Origin: Telopea speciosissima
Taxonomy: Eukaryota > Streptophyta > Magnoliopsida > Proteales > Proteaceae
DNA: 64,000 nucleotides
NCBI RefSeq assembly: GCF_018873765.1
Contig: NC_057923.1
Location: forward strand, 11,978,413 to 12,042,412
Reading direction: 5' to 3'
In this document: positions 37,701 to 48,118 of the stretch, one piece after another
How the letters are laid out: each line of letters begins with the position of its first letter
Position numbering within the stretch: position 1 is the stretch's first letter
Notes under the pieces: model-generated
Told to the model about the DNA's origin: nothing
What the model saw: only the letters and a program-made list of their open reading frames with translations
Databases searched by the model: none
Translations under genes and position numbers: made by a program

Positions 37701-38423
37701 CAATGCTCCATATAGATTGAGAATGAACAGAAGATCACTGAAGCATTGCATGGATTGTTCCTAAATCCTAGTTAGTAAAAGAATAATATAATATGTACTC
37801 TTATAAACTCTCATGTTGTAGAAGGGTGTCCCTTTTTATTTTTTGGGTGTGTGTGTGTGTGTTGGGGGGGGGGGGGGGGGTGGAGCTCTCTTGTAATAGA
37901 AGGTAATTCTTTACAGATCAAGGAAGGAAAACATGACTAGTTTCCTGTGAACTTATGGATAAAAAAGCGAAAACTGAAGAACATAATTTACATTATCATT
38001 CCAATTCCCTGTCATTTTACTGGTTAACCATATTAACATTCACAATGAAATTTGTGATTTCTGCAAATATTTTTTCTTTTGCTTACATTGTTTCATTTGA
38101 TGAACTTTTTTCCTCAGATTTGCAGTTATGCCCCTGATCTAGCAAGAACAATCACTGGCCTGATTCTGTCATCCAATGATAGAGAGTTCCAAAAAGAATG
38201 CTGTTCTCTCCTTGGACTTCAGCCTAATGTGATTGAGGAAGAAAAGAAAGTTGAAGATTGCATCAAGGAAAAGATTATTGCCATTATAGAGATAAATGAT
38301 AAAAAGCAACAGAGACGCACAGAATTTGCACCCCTCCTCTTTGATGGTGAGAACATTCATGGACCAGAGTTCCTTGATGAATATCACGAAGGTGAGGATG
38401 GCTATAGTATCTTGGATCTATAA
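28703..38423 (+). CDS. MTOPVIB: MTOPVIB, meiotic topoisomerase VI B-like subunit
   Basis: Thirteen exons join in one frame (535 aa): 28703-28738, 28843-28951, 29305-29388, 30340-30366, 30936-31044, 31137-31212, 32379-32399, 32882-33078, 33913-34077, 36097-36253, 37108-37304, 37432-37555, 38118-38423. In meiosis this protein partners SPO11-1/SPO11-2 in the nucleus to form the complex that makes DNA double-strand breaks. The N-terminal part has [18 protein letters not shown] and a GHKL-type glycine motif SDTGIGS near residues 50-56. The middle has [14 protein letters not shown] and [14 protein letters not shown] (transducer-type). The C-terminal part includes [15 protein letters not shown] and [14 protein letters not shown], then an acidic tail. 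Oddities are a GC-AG intron (31045-31136), an apparent AT-AC intron (37305-37431), a 21-base microexon, and transposons in its introns. The frame is clean, so the gene is likely active. Exon 9's donor at 34077 is chosen to keep phase. Confidence 0.88.
29674..29785 (-). mobile_element. tRNA-derived SINE in MTOPVIB intron 3
   Basis: On the minus strand GTGGTGGCTGCCAGTGCAGT is followed by GCCGCTGGTTCGACTC, a good Pol III B box (GGTTCGACTC), and then a C-run of about 15. It looks like a SINE or tRNA pseudogene. A true tRNA is unlikely because no clover-leaf with a standard anticodon loop forms. Confidence 0.45.
33265..33395. mobile_element. hAT-like MITE scrap in MTOPVIB intron 8
   Basis: The left end AAGGGTACAAATCAGGCTC and right end near CTTGCACCCCAAAA are weakly inverted. 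The interior has CTGGGCT/AGCCC words like the larger hAT-type MITE at 47533. Target duplications were not established. Confidence 0.35.
33410..33740 (+). mobile_element. LTR remnant (Copia-type) in MTOPVIB intron 8
   Basis: It contains TCTCTATAAATTTATGC (TATA-like), TTGTAACCCTTTCTCCG and a leader with GCACCTTGCCGAACCGCATA, then a T-rich stretch, in the order expected of a plant Copia LTR. No second LTR is nearby, so it is a solo LTR candidate. Its exact ends were not found. Confidence 0.4.
34080..35440 (-). pseudogene. 5'-truncated Ty1/Copia element (RT end, RNase H, 3' LTR) in MTOPVIB intron 9
   Basis: On the minus strand, starting near 35440: [17 protein letters not shown] (the RT catalytic YVDD box, here YVND), [14 protein letters not shown] and [17 protein letters not shown]. 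These are followed by [20 protein letters not shown], then RNase H pieces [32 protein letters not shown] and [14 protein letters not shown] purine-rich tract then precedes an LTR that starts TGTCAAAGTCTACCGATA near 34312 and runs down to about 34080. Frameshifts and the altered YVDD box show it is dead. It sits opposite to MTOPVIB and begins within a few bases of the exon 9 donor. It makes up much of a 2-kb intron. Confidence 0.8.
35436..35577. repeat. Hairpin: inverted duplication of a Copia RT segment
   Basis: The left arm (35436-35491) and right arm (35522-35577) are complementary over about 55 bases, with a 30-base loop. Both arms encode the same FLLPHGI stretch of the Copia RT, once on each strand. 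It marks the truncated 5' edge of the fragment. Confidence 0.7.
36734..36832 (+). mobile_element. Au-type SINE, 3' half, in MTOPVIB intron 10
   Basis: AAACAGCCTCTATGTGAAAC, GGGGGTAAGGCTGCATGCAT, CCTCCCCAGACCCCGCATTG and GGGAGCCTTGTGCACTGG match the 3' half of the Au SINE. The Pol III promoter half is missing. Confidence 0.75.
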
Positions 38424-39394
38424 ACTAAAATTTCTAACATCAAAATGTTCTTGCAAAATGAGTCTTTTATAATAACCAAGAAATTATTTCTAGCACATCT
38501 TGCAGATCTTCAAGCATTTATTAGGATGCAATAGTAGCTTACATCCTATATACATCAAGTTTAAGTTTACAAGAGAGTTTTCTACGTTCTAGATGCTTCT
38601 ATGATGCATTATTGAAGAAACCAGAGTTAATCCTAATTGGCTCCTTTTTCGTTTTCCCTTTTCTCTCTTTCTATTAGTCCACCACTTGAGAGTAAGGTGT
38701 CCACTCTTATAAGTCTGGAAACTTCTTAAAATTGCAAATGCGTATTCTATAGAACAACTGGGTACCTTTGATGTTCCTTATAAACTCCTTGGCAATTTTT
38801 AAGGGGCATTGATGAATTCGTTTTGTTGGGATAAAGCTTGGTTGGGTTGGGGTGGGTTGGGTTGAGAATTGAGACCACCTTTGCTATCTCACCTCACTTT
38901 TCAATCAAATCTCTTCTTTAGTGCTACACAAGTTTTATTTGTTACTGGTACCCTACCTCACAAAATGACCAACCAAAATCCAAGGGAATTCCAAGGTTGA
39001 CCCATTTGTGTATTGGCTAACATTTGAGTGGTGGGGTATATTCGTGATGGGTCCCTCATTCGCCGGAATTAGTATTCGGGGGTCGAAGGGAACCTTCTTC
39101 CTTAAATTATTTATCATTTTTCTCTTTTTTATTCTTTTTTTTTTGTGGGTCAGGGGATTGTTGGGATGGTTTGGACCAAGAATTGTGCAGCTTTATGCAC
39201 TTAATAATAATTTGTTTTGTGTTAAGCCCCACACCGGGGCCAGCAAAGGGGCCACTGAGCCACATTTATTACTTCACTACTGTACTATTACTAATAATTC
39301 AAGAAGGTGGAAACTGGGAAGATAAGAACTCTTGAGCTTCCCTGGACTTACGTTAGGCCCATCTCTCTAGCCGCCTTCAACTTGTAGAAACTTA
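38424..39394. other. Intergenic after MTOPVIB, no gene seen
   Basis: Contains the MTOPVIB 3' UTR. 'TTGGGATAAAGCTTGGTTGG' near 38827 resembles the tail of some plant SINE/RTE elements. No coding sequence is supported. Confidence 0.4.
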
Positions 39395-40170
39395 TCCTCA
39401 CACCTGATAATCAATAAAGCAGTGAAACTGTGACAAACCAAATATTAAATCCAACTTAGGACCAAGATTTGCTTTGTTCTATTCTATTTTATTTTCATAG
39501 ATTTGGATACATTGAAGAAACAAACGAATGTAGCATATTATATTTAAATCCATAAGTGTTCTACAAAAGACAAAGAACACCCACACCCCCCCCCCCCCAA
39601 AAAAAAAAAAAAAGAAAAAAAAGAAGAAGGTTAAAGTAGGAATTGGTCCACAGAAAATTGTTTAAAGGTATTGATTAACTAAAGATTCGAGATTCTAATT
39701 TTCATTACATATTATTAAATAAATGATATTCGGCACTTTCAAATATCTTTCTTTATTGTTTGGCAACATAGTTTAAGCTTGCCTTTTTACCCATGTACGA
39801 TGTGAATGATTTTAAATAAGAAAAGAGGAGATTTGATAAGATTGTTTTTCCTAGTGCCTTAATATATATAATTAGCTAATGGGTGTCTGATACTATCATT
39901 ATCAGTTATTTCATTTAAGCTAAGTGGTTTCTCCTTCATTGTTGATATCTCATTGACTCGATCTTCCCAAGTTTTAGCACACTTTGTCAAATGCTTAGGA
40001 ACCATCTGTGGGTTAGCAAAGGCTTGAGAATGTGCAAGTTGAATCTTTTGGATCAAGGAATGCTAGCACTACAAACAAGTTCTTATGAACATATGAAGTT
40101 TTTTGAACACTACAAACCACCCATTTCTTGAAATTTTGCAGTTATTTTCATATTGTTTTAAGACATTGTA
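39395..40170. repeat. Tandem segmental duplication, copy A
   Basis: It shares 'GACCAAGATTTGCTTTGTTC', 'TATTTTATTTTCAT', 'TTGAAGAAACAAAC' and 'CAAGTTGAATCTTTTGGAT' with copy B about 925 bases downstream, in the same order and orientation. Differences and indels (including a C-run at about 39586) suggest an old event. Non-coding. Confidence 0.65.
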
Positions 40171-40193
40171 TCATTTTGTAACTGAAAGGAGTA

Positions 40194-40236
40194 AAAAGGG
40201 CATATCTAGTGCACGAGGTTCCGACCACTCCTTCAT
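40194..40236 (-). mobile_element. Au-type SINE 3'-end scrap
   Basis: AAAGGGCATATCTAGTGCACGAGGTTCC, written here in two pieces for length (AAAGGGCATATC, TAGTGCACGAGGTTCC), resembles the reverse complement of the Au 3' end. Very short. Confidence 0.4.
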
Positions 40237-40321
40237 TTTATAAGTGAAAGGAGTGGTTTATAGAATTCATAGACCTCCTCATCCTTTTCTAGATGAAAAA
40301 GGGGGTAGGATTGAGTCGATG

Positions 40322-40766
40322 CACATGATAATCAGCAAATCAGTTGAACTGTGACGAACCAAATATTAAATCCGAAATAGGACCAAGATTTGGTTTGTTC
40401 TTTTCTATTTTATTTTCATTTGGATAGATTGAAGAAACAAACTTGAATACATACATGTTCCACAAAACAAAAGAAACCAAAAGGAGGAAAAAAGGGGGGT
40501 GGGGCACACAAGACTGGTAGATAAAAAAGTTTTTAAAGGTATTGTTTAGCTGAAGATTTGAGATCCTAATCCTCATTATAAAGTTTGAAATAAATATTAT
40601 TTTGTATGTTCAAATATCTGTCTTTATTGGTTGGCAACTTTTTGTCTAGACTACTTTCTGACCTGTGTGATATGAATGGACTAAATTTACCAAAAAAAAT
40701 AAAAATGGACTAAAATAATAAAAGAGGACATCAACTTTTGAGTATATTGTATCCATGTCGGTGAAG

Positions 40767-40797
<31 letters not shown>

Positions 40798-40965
40798 CTG
40801 TTTCCTAGCGGCTTATGCGCAAGTTGAATCTTTTGGTTGAGGAATCCTAGGACTACAAACAAGTGGGTCCCATACAAAGTACAAACATGGCAAGTAGAAG
40901 CCACCCGTTCTACTCACATGTAGTCCTTGAAATTTTTAGTTATTATTTTCATATTGTTTAGAGCA
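40322..40965. repeat. Tandem segmental duplication, copy B
   Basis: Second copy of 39395-40170, with a poly-T run of about 30 at about 40769-40798 and 'CAAGTTGAATCTTTTGGTT' near its end. Both copies end with a matching 'TATTTTCATATTGTTT'. Confidence 0.65.
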
Positions 40966-41940
40966 TATTTGAAAAATCGGGTTTTGATTAGAGTGAGTCA
41001 TTTGAATCGAGTCAAAATTTTAGAAAATCTGATCAAAAGTCGTGTAGACTAGGTTAGGATAAAAAATGATGAGACTGGGTCATTAACTGTTCGAGTTAAA
41101 TAGTACTCGATATTTTTACCCGATTCATGACAAACTCGACGAGATTAATTATTTTTTGAAAACCATAAAGTTGGTTCACTTTGAAACTGAGTTGAGTAAA
41201 ATAGTAAATCTGAATTTTAAAACAGTAAGACACCTTCAACTCCTTGACTCCCTTATCTTATTCAATGATGTAAACTCAAAACTACATTGATATGTGAGTC
41301 ATTGATTTTTATTTTTATTTTCTATATTTTTCTATTTTTAACTAATTTATACATATTTATTACATTAAAAAATAAAAAACATGACTTGCCTTGACCGATT
41401 TTGACAAGGTCGAGTCACCAGGTTTTTCTGAAAGATGAGTCGAGTCAGAAAACTTGGTTTTTCAACCATGATTCAGAAAGTTCATAGATCACCTTCACCT
41501 TCATAGTTTTAGGTTATCACCCAACTGGCCCTAGAGGTGGGCAATCATACCCTATGTATTTTTGTCTGTCTTGAGTGTGTGTATGTGTGTTTGAGAGATG
41601 ATGAAGAGTTTTATTGCGAAATACGGAATCAAGTAAGGAGGACCATTAATTTTGGGATTTCTTGGGGATTCACTCACCATTATAGGACCTCAAATTTACA
41701 TTGATACCCCTAAAAATACAAAAGTATACAAAATATCAAGTCCCTCTTCTACAAACCCAAAGATACATCCAAGGAAAGAGGGGGGAAAAAAAAAAGAGCC
41801 ACTGGAGAGGGATATAAAAATGGAGTCAGCGAGCAATAAATACTCATGACATTGTATTAATCAGAGAGAGATGAAAATAGTCCAATTGGAGTTTGTCTGT
41901 GAATCCCCTAGATAGTGTGATACATGCATGCTCCAAAATG
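40966..41940. other. Intergenic with hAT-like MITE scrap
   Basis: About 40985-41470 contains repeated GAGTCAAAA, GACTCGGT and GAGTCGAGTC words with weakly inverted ends (GGGTTTTGATTAGAGTGAGT versus AACTTGGTTTTTCAACC), suggesting an old MITE. No gene. Confidence 0.35.
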
Positions 41941-42092
41941 TAGAGCTTCCGCCACTGCGGGGTCTGGGTAGGGTCATAATGTATACAGCCTTACCCACGC
42001 TTTGCGGAGATGCTGTTTTTAGAGACTCGAACCGATGACCACTTGGTCACAATGGAGCAACCTTACCGTTGTTGCTCCAAGGTCCAACCTCT
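41941..42092 (-). mobile_element. Au-type SINE, nearly full length
   Basis: On the minus strand GGACCTTGGAGCAACAACGG, TTGCTCCATTGTGACCAAGT, GGTCATCGGTTCGAGTCTCT (B box GGTTCGAGTC), GCGTGGGTAAGGCTGTATAC and CCCAGACCCCGCAGTGGCGG follow the Au SINE from 5' to 3'. It is the best-preserved copy in the window. Confidence 0.82.
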
Positions 42093-42786
42093 ATAACTTA
42101 CCTATCAAATACATGATAGTAATACATTTTTTTTTTTGAAGGGGAAGGGGGAGGGGGGGAAGGGGCTGAGAGAAATGATTTGTGATATATATACATATAT
42201 ATATATATATATATTTTGTGAACAAGTGTCCAGCGCATTTGGTAGCTTGTGGTGCGTAAAAACCCCATTGCACACTTTCGTCCTCCATAGAATAGAATAT
42301 AGTAAGACTGATAAAAAAAAAATTTTGATACATGCATGCTCCAAAATGTAGAATACTTGGTACTGATTTTGGGCCTTTGAAGTAGTAGTAGTAGTTCAGA
42401 CCAGACGAGTAAACTCCACAAAATTTTGTGTGGTTCCAAAAAGTACAAACCCGGCAATGCTGATGAGATTGGCCAAAATCCATGGACTTCCCCTCAATAA
42501 CATTGCTTTCACAATCAGGAAAACCCTAAAACTGCCCTTGGATTGCACTAGAATATCCAAGCCTTGGGAGTGTGTTTTTTGCAATTATGTCTACCGGATG
42601 GGTTACCACAAGCTACTTATATACATTCCAACATGAGAGAACAAATGTATACAAAATCTCCTGTAAACTTTATAATATGTAGCATTACATATCTAAAGAA
42701 GAACTAAACAGAAACCCACTTTTACCAAAAAAAAAACAACAGAAACCCACCTAAGAATTTAATTCATATCATCTATACGAGTTTGT

Positions 42787-44812
42787 TTAAGCAGCTGAAG
42801 GTGCTGGAATGTAAGAAATCTCAGGCTCAGGCATGGTAGCTATGATTGTTGGCCTACAAAATGTCTCTCCCTCAGGTTCAGGATCCTCTGGCTTGAAGTC
42901 TAGTGATTTGTCATTGTAAACTTCCCACCATTTTTCCACTAGCATCTTAATGTCTTCTCTGTCCATGTTTGCTTCTTTACCAGTGAACCTCCATGGCTTT
43001 GACCCCTATTTTAAACACACAATAAAGAAAAAGGTTAGTAATGAGATTCAGTATTAGATACAGAGATTTATAGAGTTCCAAGGTAGAGTCAATAAAGAGT
43101 ACTCACAGCTGCACAGTAATGGACCACCTTAACTTTGTCCAGCTCAACATTCTCAGGGTGGCGCCAGAGCATGGCTAGAACTAAGTTGTATCCCAGAGGG
43201 ATGGGCTTTAACATATGATTGAAGAACATGTTCAAGAAATCCTAAATGGACACAAAGAAATGTTTATTAGAAGTAGAAACAGAAGTAAGATTCTTATTAT
43301 AATCCTTCAATTTCCCTTAAGAGAATGATCTATGAGGCTTAACCAAACACCCACCAATGCCCTTAGGACTGTCACAGAAGTTTCAAGCTAATCCTTTAAC
43401 TATTTGACTAGGGTTCCTGAGTTCCTCACCCTCAAGCAATTACCATCAAAGATTTTGATCATGGTAAAGTGCTAATCACCACCTGTCCTATTTTTGTCAT
43501 TTAGAAAGGAAGAAGGGCTATTTATGAAAACTAAATAAATATGTGATTGGTTCTAAGATATACGTTCACCTACACGTACGTGCAGATGATCCATGTTCAT
43601 CGAAGTCGACCCTCAAGGATCATTTATTCTTTATCTCATACTCATGGAGAATCTTCTCTAGACAACTTTGAACCAAATGTTGGAGAGTAGGCTCAAGACA
43701 GCCACAAAAATTATTCTAAAGAACTAGAAAATATTCTTCTAGGATTTTATTTAGAAGGAAGGACCGAGTTTCCCTTCATCCATGATGAAGGGTGGATTCG
43801 ATCGCAATCCAAGGATGGTTTCGATCCTATACGAAGTTTAATGATGAAATTCATTGTTCACAATCCAATCATAAGATCACATCACTTTGGATGAAGTGGG
43901 TGGTTAGAAGATGTGATCATGTGATTGACTCTTGTGTCATCATTAACTCCTCCCGTGGTAATCTGACAGTACCGATAGCCATGGTGAGAAGATTCTGGTT
44001 TCACCATGGGTGAAGGAAAACTCGATCCCCTATAATCCATTAGACCATGACTTACTTGTTCTGCGAATAGCGTCGGTGTCGTGATTTGTAGATTCTCAAG
44101 AAGTGATTCACAAGTTAACCGGCTAGGCTCGAACACAAACATCCCAGCATTGAAGTACAAGGAAGGTGGTGAACCCATCTCTACTGGCCATTTCACCTTA
44201 TCAGGACATTGTTGGCAATACCCAATAGAGTATTGTGGTGACTTACTCCATGCAGGCTCACAGAAACAATCCAATACAGCGTAGAAGTATCCATCAGGTG
44301 CATCAAAGAGATGATCGATATTCTCAAACACTTGTATATCAGCATCTAAGTAAACCATCTTACTATACTCTTCAAACTACAATAAAAAAAAAAAATCACA
44401 TAACATGTTTGATTAAATGCGTTAAAGAACATATCACCTTATATAGTATACATATATATATTGATTCACTTACATTCCATATACGAAGCTTGGAGTAGTT
44501 GATGACATAATAAGCATGAGCAAATTGTGTTTGGTTCTCAGGTGGGTAGATGGGCTCAATTTCACGAACGATACAGCCTTGAGACCTCAAGATCTCACGG
44601 TGTTCCTCAGGCACATCAGGCAAGATAGCCACCACTAAAGGGTAAGCACTCTTCACCTTACGTAGACCTTTTACTAATCCCACCACTCCCTTGACATAAT
44701 CACCCTTACCGGCTAAGAATGTTACGTAAGCCCTCTTAGAGTAACCTGTGTTAAGAATCGTAATCTTGCCGGAACCCGAAAAGACGTCGACGGGAACTTC
44801 TGGTGGAGCCAT
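42787..44812 (-). CDS. GolS: Galactinol synthase
   Basis: Four exons: 44474-44812 (ATG at 44812), 44056-44376, 43107-43241 and 42787-43005 (stop TAA at 42787-42789). All introns are phase 0 with GT-AG ends, giving 337 aa. The enzyme (GT8 family, cytosolic) transfers galactose from UDP-galactose to myo-inositol to make galactinol, the first committed step to raffinose-family oligosaccharides used in stress tolerance and transport. Seen directly: RAYVTFLAGKGDYVKGVVGL near the N-terminus and the metal-binding DAD at residues 124-126 in YLDADIQVF. Also seen: the FNAGMFVFEPS motif, HMLKPIPLGYNLVLAMLWRH, VHYCAAGSKPW across exons 3/4, and the C-terminal APSAA pentapeptide typical of the family. Length is normal and no stops occur. 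Intron 2 (814 bases) carries a MITE. Stress induction is known for the family but not shown here. Confidence 0.95.
43765..44024. mobile_element. MITE in GolS intron 2
   Basis: The left end CGAGTTTCCCTTCATCCATG and right end CATGGGTGAAGGAAAACTCG form a terminal inverted repeat of the same local MITE family as 3283, 10704 and 47110. The interior differs from the other copies (contains TTCGATCGCAATCCAAGGAT). Confidence 0.6.
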
Positions 44813-44917
44813 AATTAGTTGTTGCCGCCGGCAGTGTGGTGTTTTGAGGAGCGTTGGGGAAGTGAAGTAAACAAACTCGATCAGTCTTTGCTCCTGAGCT
44901 TCACCATGGAAGTCCTT

Positions 44918-44936
44918 CCACTCTTTAAATAAAGAT
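44918..44936 (-). promoter_or_regulatory. Possible TATA-like element of GolS
   Basis: On the minus strand TTTATTTAAAGAGTGG lies about 110 bases upstream of the GolS ATG. It is the only AT-rich core candidate in the expected range. Weak. Confidence 0.3.
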
Positions 44937-46068
44937 AAAATGAGAGTTACATGAAACCGAAATGATACTAAAATGAAACTCAAATGAAGCTTCTCGTGGG
45001 GGGTCTATGCTCCAGGTTTTTTTCCACCGTCGATCTAGCCAAAGGAAGGCTGAGATTTGATGAGGGTCGTCGGTGTTGTTTGTAGAGGACGTCGTTGTAG
45101 TGAGATATCTCATAGAGGTGAAAAAAGGATTTCTTTCCTCTTCTTCTTCTTATCTTGTGGAGGTATGGAAAGGAGGGGGGAGGCGTCAAGTGGGCGTCAT
45201 TGTACAAGAAAAATGTTAAGAAGAGACAAAAAATTTCCTGCTGCCCCAGGTGCCAAAATGGAATCTCGCTCTAAGGGTATCTTAAAAGATACAAAAATCT
45301 AAGGAATATTAACGAATCCATAGGGGAGTAGGGGTTTATTCCATTTCGATGACGACCAGCGATGGGCAGCAGGAAAATTCCTATTACACGATTTGCAGGA
45401 AATTCTTTTTCTTAAGAAGGAAGGATTGGCATCCACGAGGACCGGAATGGCTACAGACGTCAGTATTTCTTAATTTAGCTCGTCTCTAGGGATCCCAGTT
45501 TCCGCCAGCCGTAGGGTGTGTCACACACATCACTAGGCATGCATCGAGATATGTGCAGTATAGCTCAATCGTTGGATGCCCCCTGGGCTCTAGTCTCTCT
45601 GGAGACAATCCGGATCCAATATTTTTAGCCTACTCTCTCTTTGGTGGAGTGTGGTTCGGAATTTCGAGATCGTTCAAAGCTGATATTGTTCGAAATTTTG
45701 AGATCGTTCAAAGCTGATATTGATTCAATACTGATTCATATTGGTCAAAATCGGTCAGATCAGTTAGAAGTGATAAAAACTGAGTTTTGCTGGAAATTGG
45801 CAAATATTGGTTAGAAAATTAAAAAAAAAAAATAGGGAGAAAGAATTGTCACTTGGTTTTGTCATACACGCCCCCTGTGTCGTGACACAAGGGGCACGAA
45901 ATGATTGCTGCACCCCTGGTTATTTCCAAGGTGTCAGGGGGTGTGACAGTCATTTTGCGCACTGTTGTTTCAGGGTGCAAAGGCGACGTGCGCTGCGAGA
46001 CCGAGTGGCATTCTCTTTCCCAAAAAAATTAATAGGAATGTTATACATTTAGTCTAAAATTAAACAAT
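44937..46068. other. Intergenic upstream of GolS, no gene seen
   Basis: Overlapping short frames on both strands near 44925-45302 lack family similarity. About 45490-45620 has MITE-like words ('CATCACTAGGCATGCATCGA', 'GTTGGATGCCCCCTGGGC') that recur in altered form near 23.3, 23.75 and 50.2 kb. Confidence 0.4.
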
Positions 46069-46225
46069 TTGAATCCTCTACTGCCACCTACCCTTGCGAT
46101 TGGCGTGCAGCCTTACATAGGCAAGGCATGGACCCCACATGGACCCCGCCTGGGCAGGGTGCTTGGGCAGCCATTTCGCCTTGCTTGTGTGAGGCTGCAC
46201 TCCGGCAGCAGAGGATTAGATTCCA
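46069..46225. repeat. Fold-back MITE with AGAGGAT ends (second of this style)
   Basis: The left end TTTGAATCCTCTACTGCC and right end GGCAGCAGAGGATTAGATTCC are inverted. Inside, 'GTGCAGCCTTACATAGGCAA' is inverted against 'CTTGTGTGAGGCTGCAC'. Non-coding. Confidence 0.55.
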
Positions 46226-46474
46226 AAGTTTAAAAAAACACATATTGTAAGCCAAATCATGAATATAAATGGAAAAAATAACAAAAAAAAAACTCAACCC
46301 ATTGCACGCTTATCAGATCGGATCATGTGATCCGATTGATTCTCCTAATCCAATGACCCATCCATTAATGATTCGTTCAAACATCGTTTATATCTTAAGA
46401 TTGGATACCAATCCGATTTGATCCAGGCAAATCAACTGATCCCGAGATTTTGAACCGTGAAAACGGAATTTTTA

Positions 46475-46623
46475 TCCTCTCCTGTTACTGCACGGTGCAG
46501 TAATGCATCGTGCGGCAGCTGCAGAGGCCATGTGCACCATGTGGGGCCCACTGTACCACATGGCCTCTGCAGCGCCGCACGATGCAGTACTGCACCGTAC
46601 AATAACAGGAGGTGAGGTCCTCT
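46475..46623. repeat. Near-perfect fold-back element with TCCTCT flanks
   Basis: Two arms of about 70 bases mirror each other: CTGTTACTGCACGGTGCAGT with ATGCATCGTGCGGC and GCAGAGGCCATGTG on the left, and the complement on the right. The centre is GGGGCCCAC. TCCTCT occurs at both edges (46475-46480 and 46618-46623) and may be a target duplication. The strong similarity of the arms suggests a recent origin. Confidence 0.65.
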
Positions 46624-47109
46624 ATATTTGGAGACAAAGCTTCCGGACTCTGCTAAGTGGGTTGAGCATAGTTACAGGCAATAGCCAATATGTCATCTTC
46701 GTCTACAAGCCGAGCTTACCTATTTGGACCAAAGTAATTAGGAAGATGCGCCGCTTCCATGTCGGCATAATTTTTTTTCACATTTGATATTTCAGAATCC
46801 TATTCCAAAGCAATAACTCTTAAGCGATCCTTAACTTAAAAAATGCAATCTTTCTGAATGGCTATTAATAAGAAATTCATGATCAATAAGAGGAGAGTGA
46901 TATTGACCTTTGCCTCTCCACTTCTTAATTATAATTAAAAATATTTTTGAGAAGGATTATGTTCCACATTTGTTCATTTTTGTTAGCTCCAAACGTGTTC
47001 CAAAGAAACTAACAAAACATCAAACAAAAAGAGGCAAGAGAAAGTCATTCTTGGTGGAGATAGGCATAATCATCTGGACAAATTTTTCTAACCATGACTA
47101 AGTTTCACT
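46624..47109. other. Intergenic, no gene seen
   Basis: AT-rich, non-repetitive by eye, without a recognisable coding frame. Confidence 0.4.
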
Positions 47110-47244
47110 TTAGTCATATAAGACTTCACCCACCATCTTAGGGTTCACAAACTTCTTTTCAGTTTAAATATGTTTCAAAATACTCTCTCGATACCCATTC
47201 TTGTCCCAGTGAGATCCCATTCACATGAATGGAGGGAAACTCCG
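47110..47244. mobile_element. MITE copy, GAGTTTTCCTTCACC family
   Basis: 'CACCCACCATCTTAGGGTTC', 'TTTCAAAATACTCTC' and the right end GAATGGAGGGAAACTC match the copy at 10704-10861 in the same orientation. Confidence 0.5.
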
Positions 47245-47532
47245 TCCTTTGGTTTTTATTGTGATCTTTTGAAAACGCCATTCTGCTCTTATTACGATTG
47301 TTGGGATGAAAAAATATAAGTGGGTGTGATTGAAAAAGGAAAAAAGTAGTTGGGTTTCATTTTACATGGGTTGGTTGGTTCAACCCAAAGCCTTAAGATG
47401 TTAAGTGGAGGGAGCTCTTCAAGTATTTGAAGGCACTAAAGACGTGAACAAGTCGTCTCACACTCCCATATCAATTACGTTTAAGTTTGTAATCTTGGGT
47501 GTCTTCATATACTAGTTGGACCCTCTACCAAT

Positions 47533-48118
47533 TAGGGTTGCAACAGGGTCAGGTTGGGCTGGACTTTTTAAAACCCCAGCCCAACCCTAAGTCTCCTAAC
47601 CTGAGCCCTGGCCTAGCCCAATCCTGACTCAGGGCTTGGAAAATCCAACCCAGACCTGACTTCAGGGTCCGGCCAGGTTGACCCGCCTTCAGGATCGGGC
47701 CAGCTTGACCCTGACTGAACCTGATCATGGAGTGGTGGAAGAGAGAGATGCATGGACTGGATTGAGTTGGGCTGGATCAAGGAGAAAATTATCGATTTTA
47801 CATAAAATAACACTATAATCAAATATATTATCACTTATTATCTTCATATATAATATATTATATTATATTAAAAAAATATGTTTGTCATTTAAAGTTTAAA
47901 ACAAAAAAATATATATTTTATAGTATAACTTAAAATAAGGTTGGGTTGAGCCGGGCCGGGCTCAATCCGAGGCCTCTACCCTGGTCCAACCCGATCCTGA
48001 CTCAGAATCAGAAATTTTCAGCCTTGAGATACCTTCAGTCTGAGGCCAGGTATCTCAACCCAGGTCCTGTTCAGGCTCAGGGCGAGTTCGACCCGACAGG
48101 GCAAAACTTGCACCCCTA
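47533..48118. mobile_element. hAT-type MITE, 586 bp, with 8-bp target duplication
   Basis: It starts TAGGGTTGCAA and ends TTGCACCCCTA, an 11-base inverted repeat of hAT type with one mismatch. It is flanked by CTACCAAT (47525-47532) and CCACCAAT (48119-48126), an 8-base duplication with one difference. The interior is two GC-rich arms full of CAGGGTC/GACCCTG and GGGCTGG/CCAGCCC words separated by an AT-rich middle. No transposase is encoded. Confidence 0.75.

Noticed and set aside
42091-42483. Long minus-strand open frames downstream of GolS
   Set aside because: Three overlapping frames over a TATATA and poly-T region with no conserved motif; no splice link to GolS.
44925-45302. Separate gene upstream of GolS
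   Set aside because: Frames overlap the GolS 5' flank on both strands and show no homology by eye.
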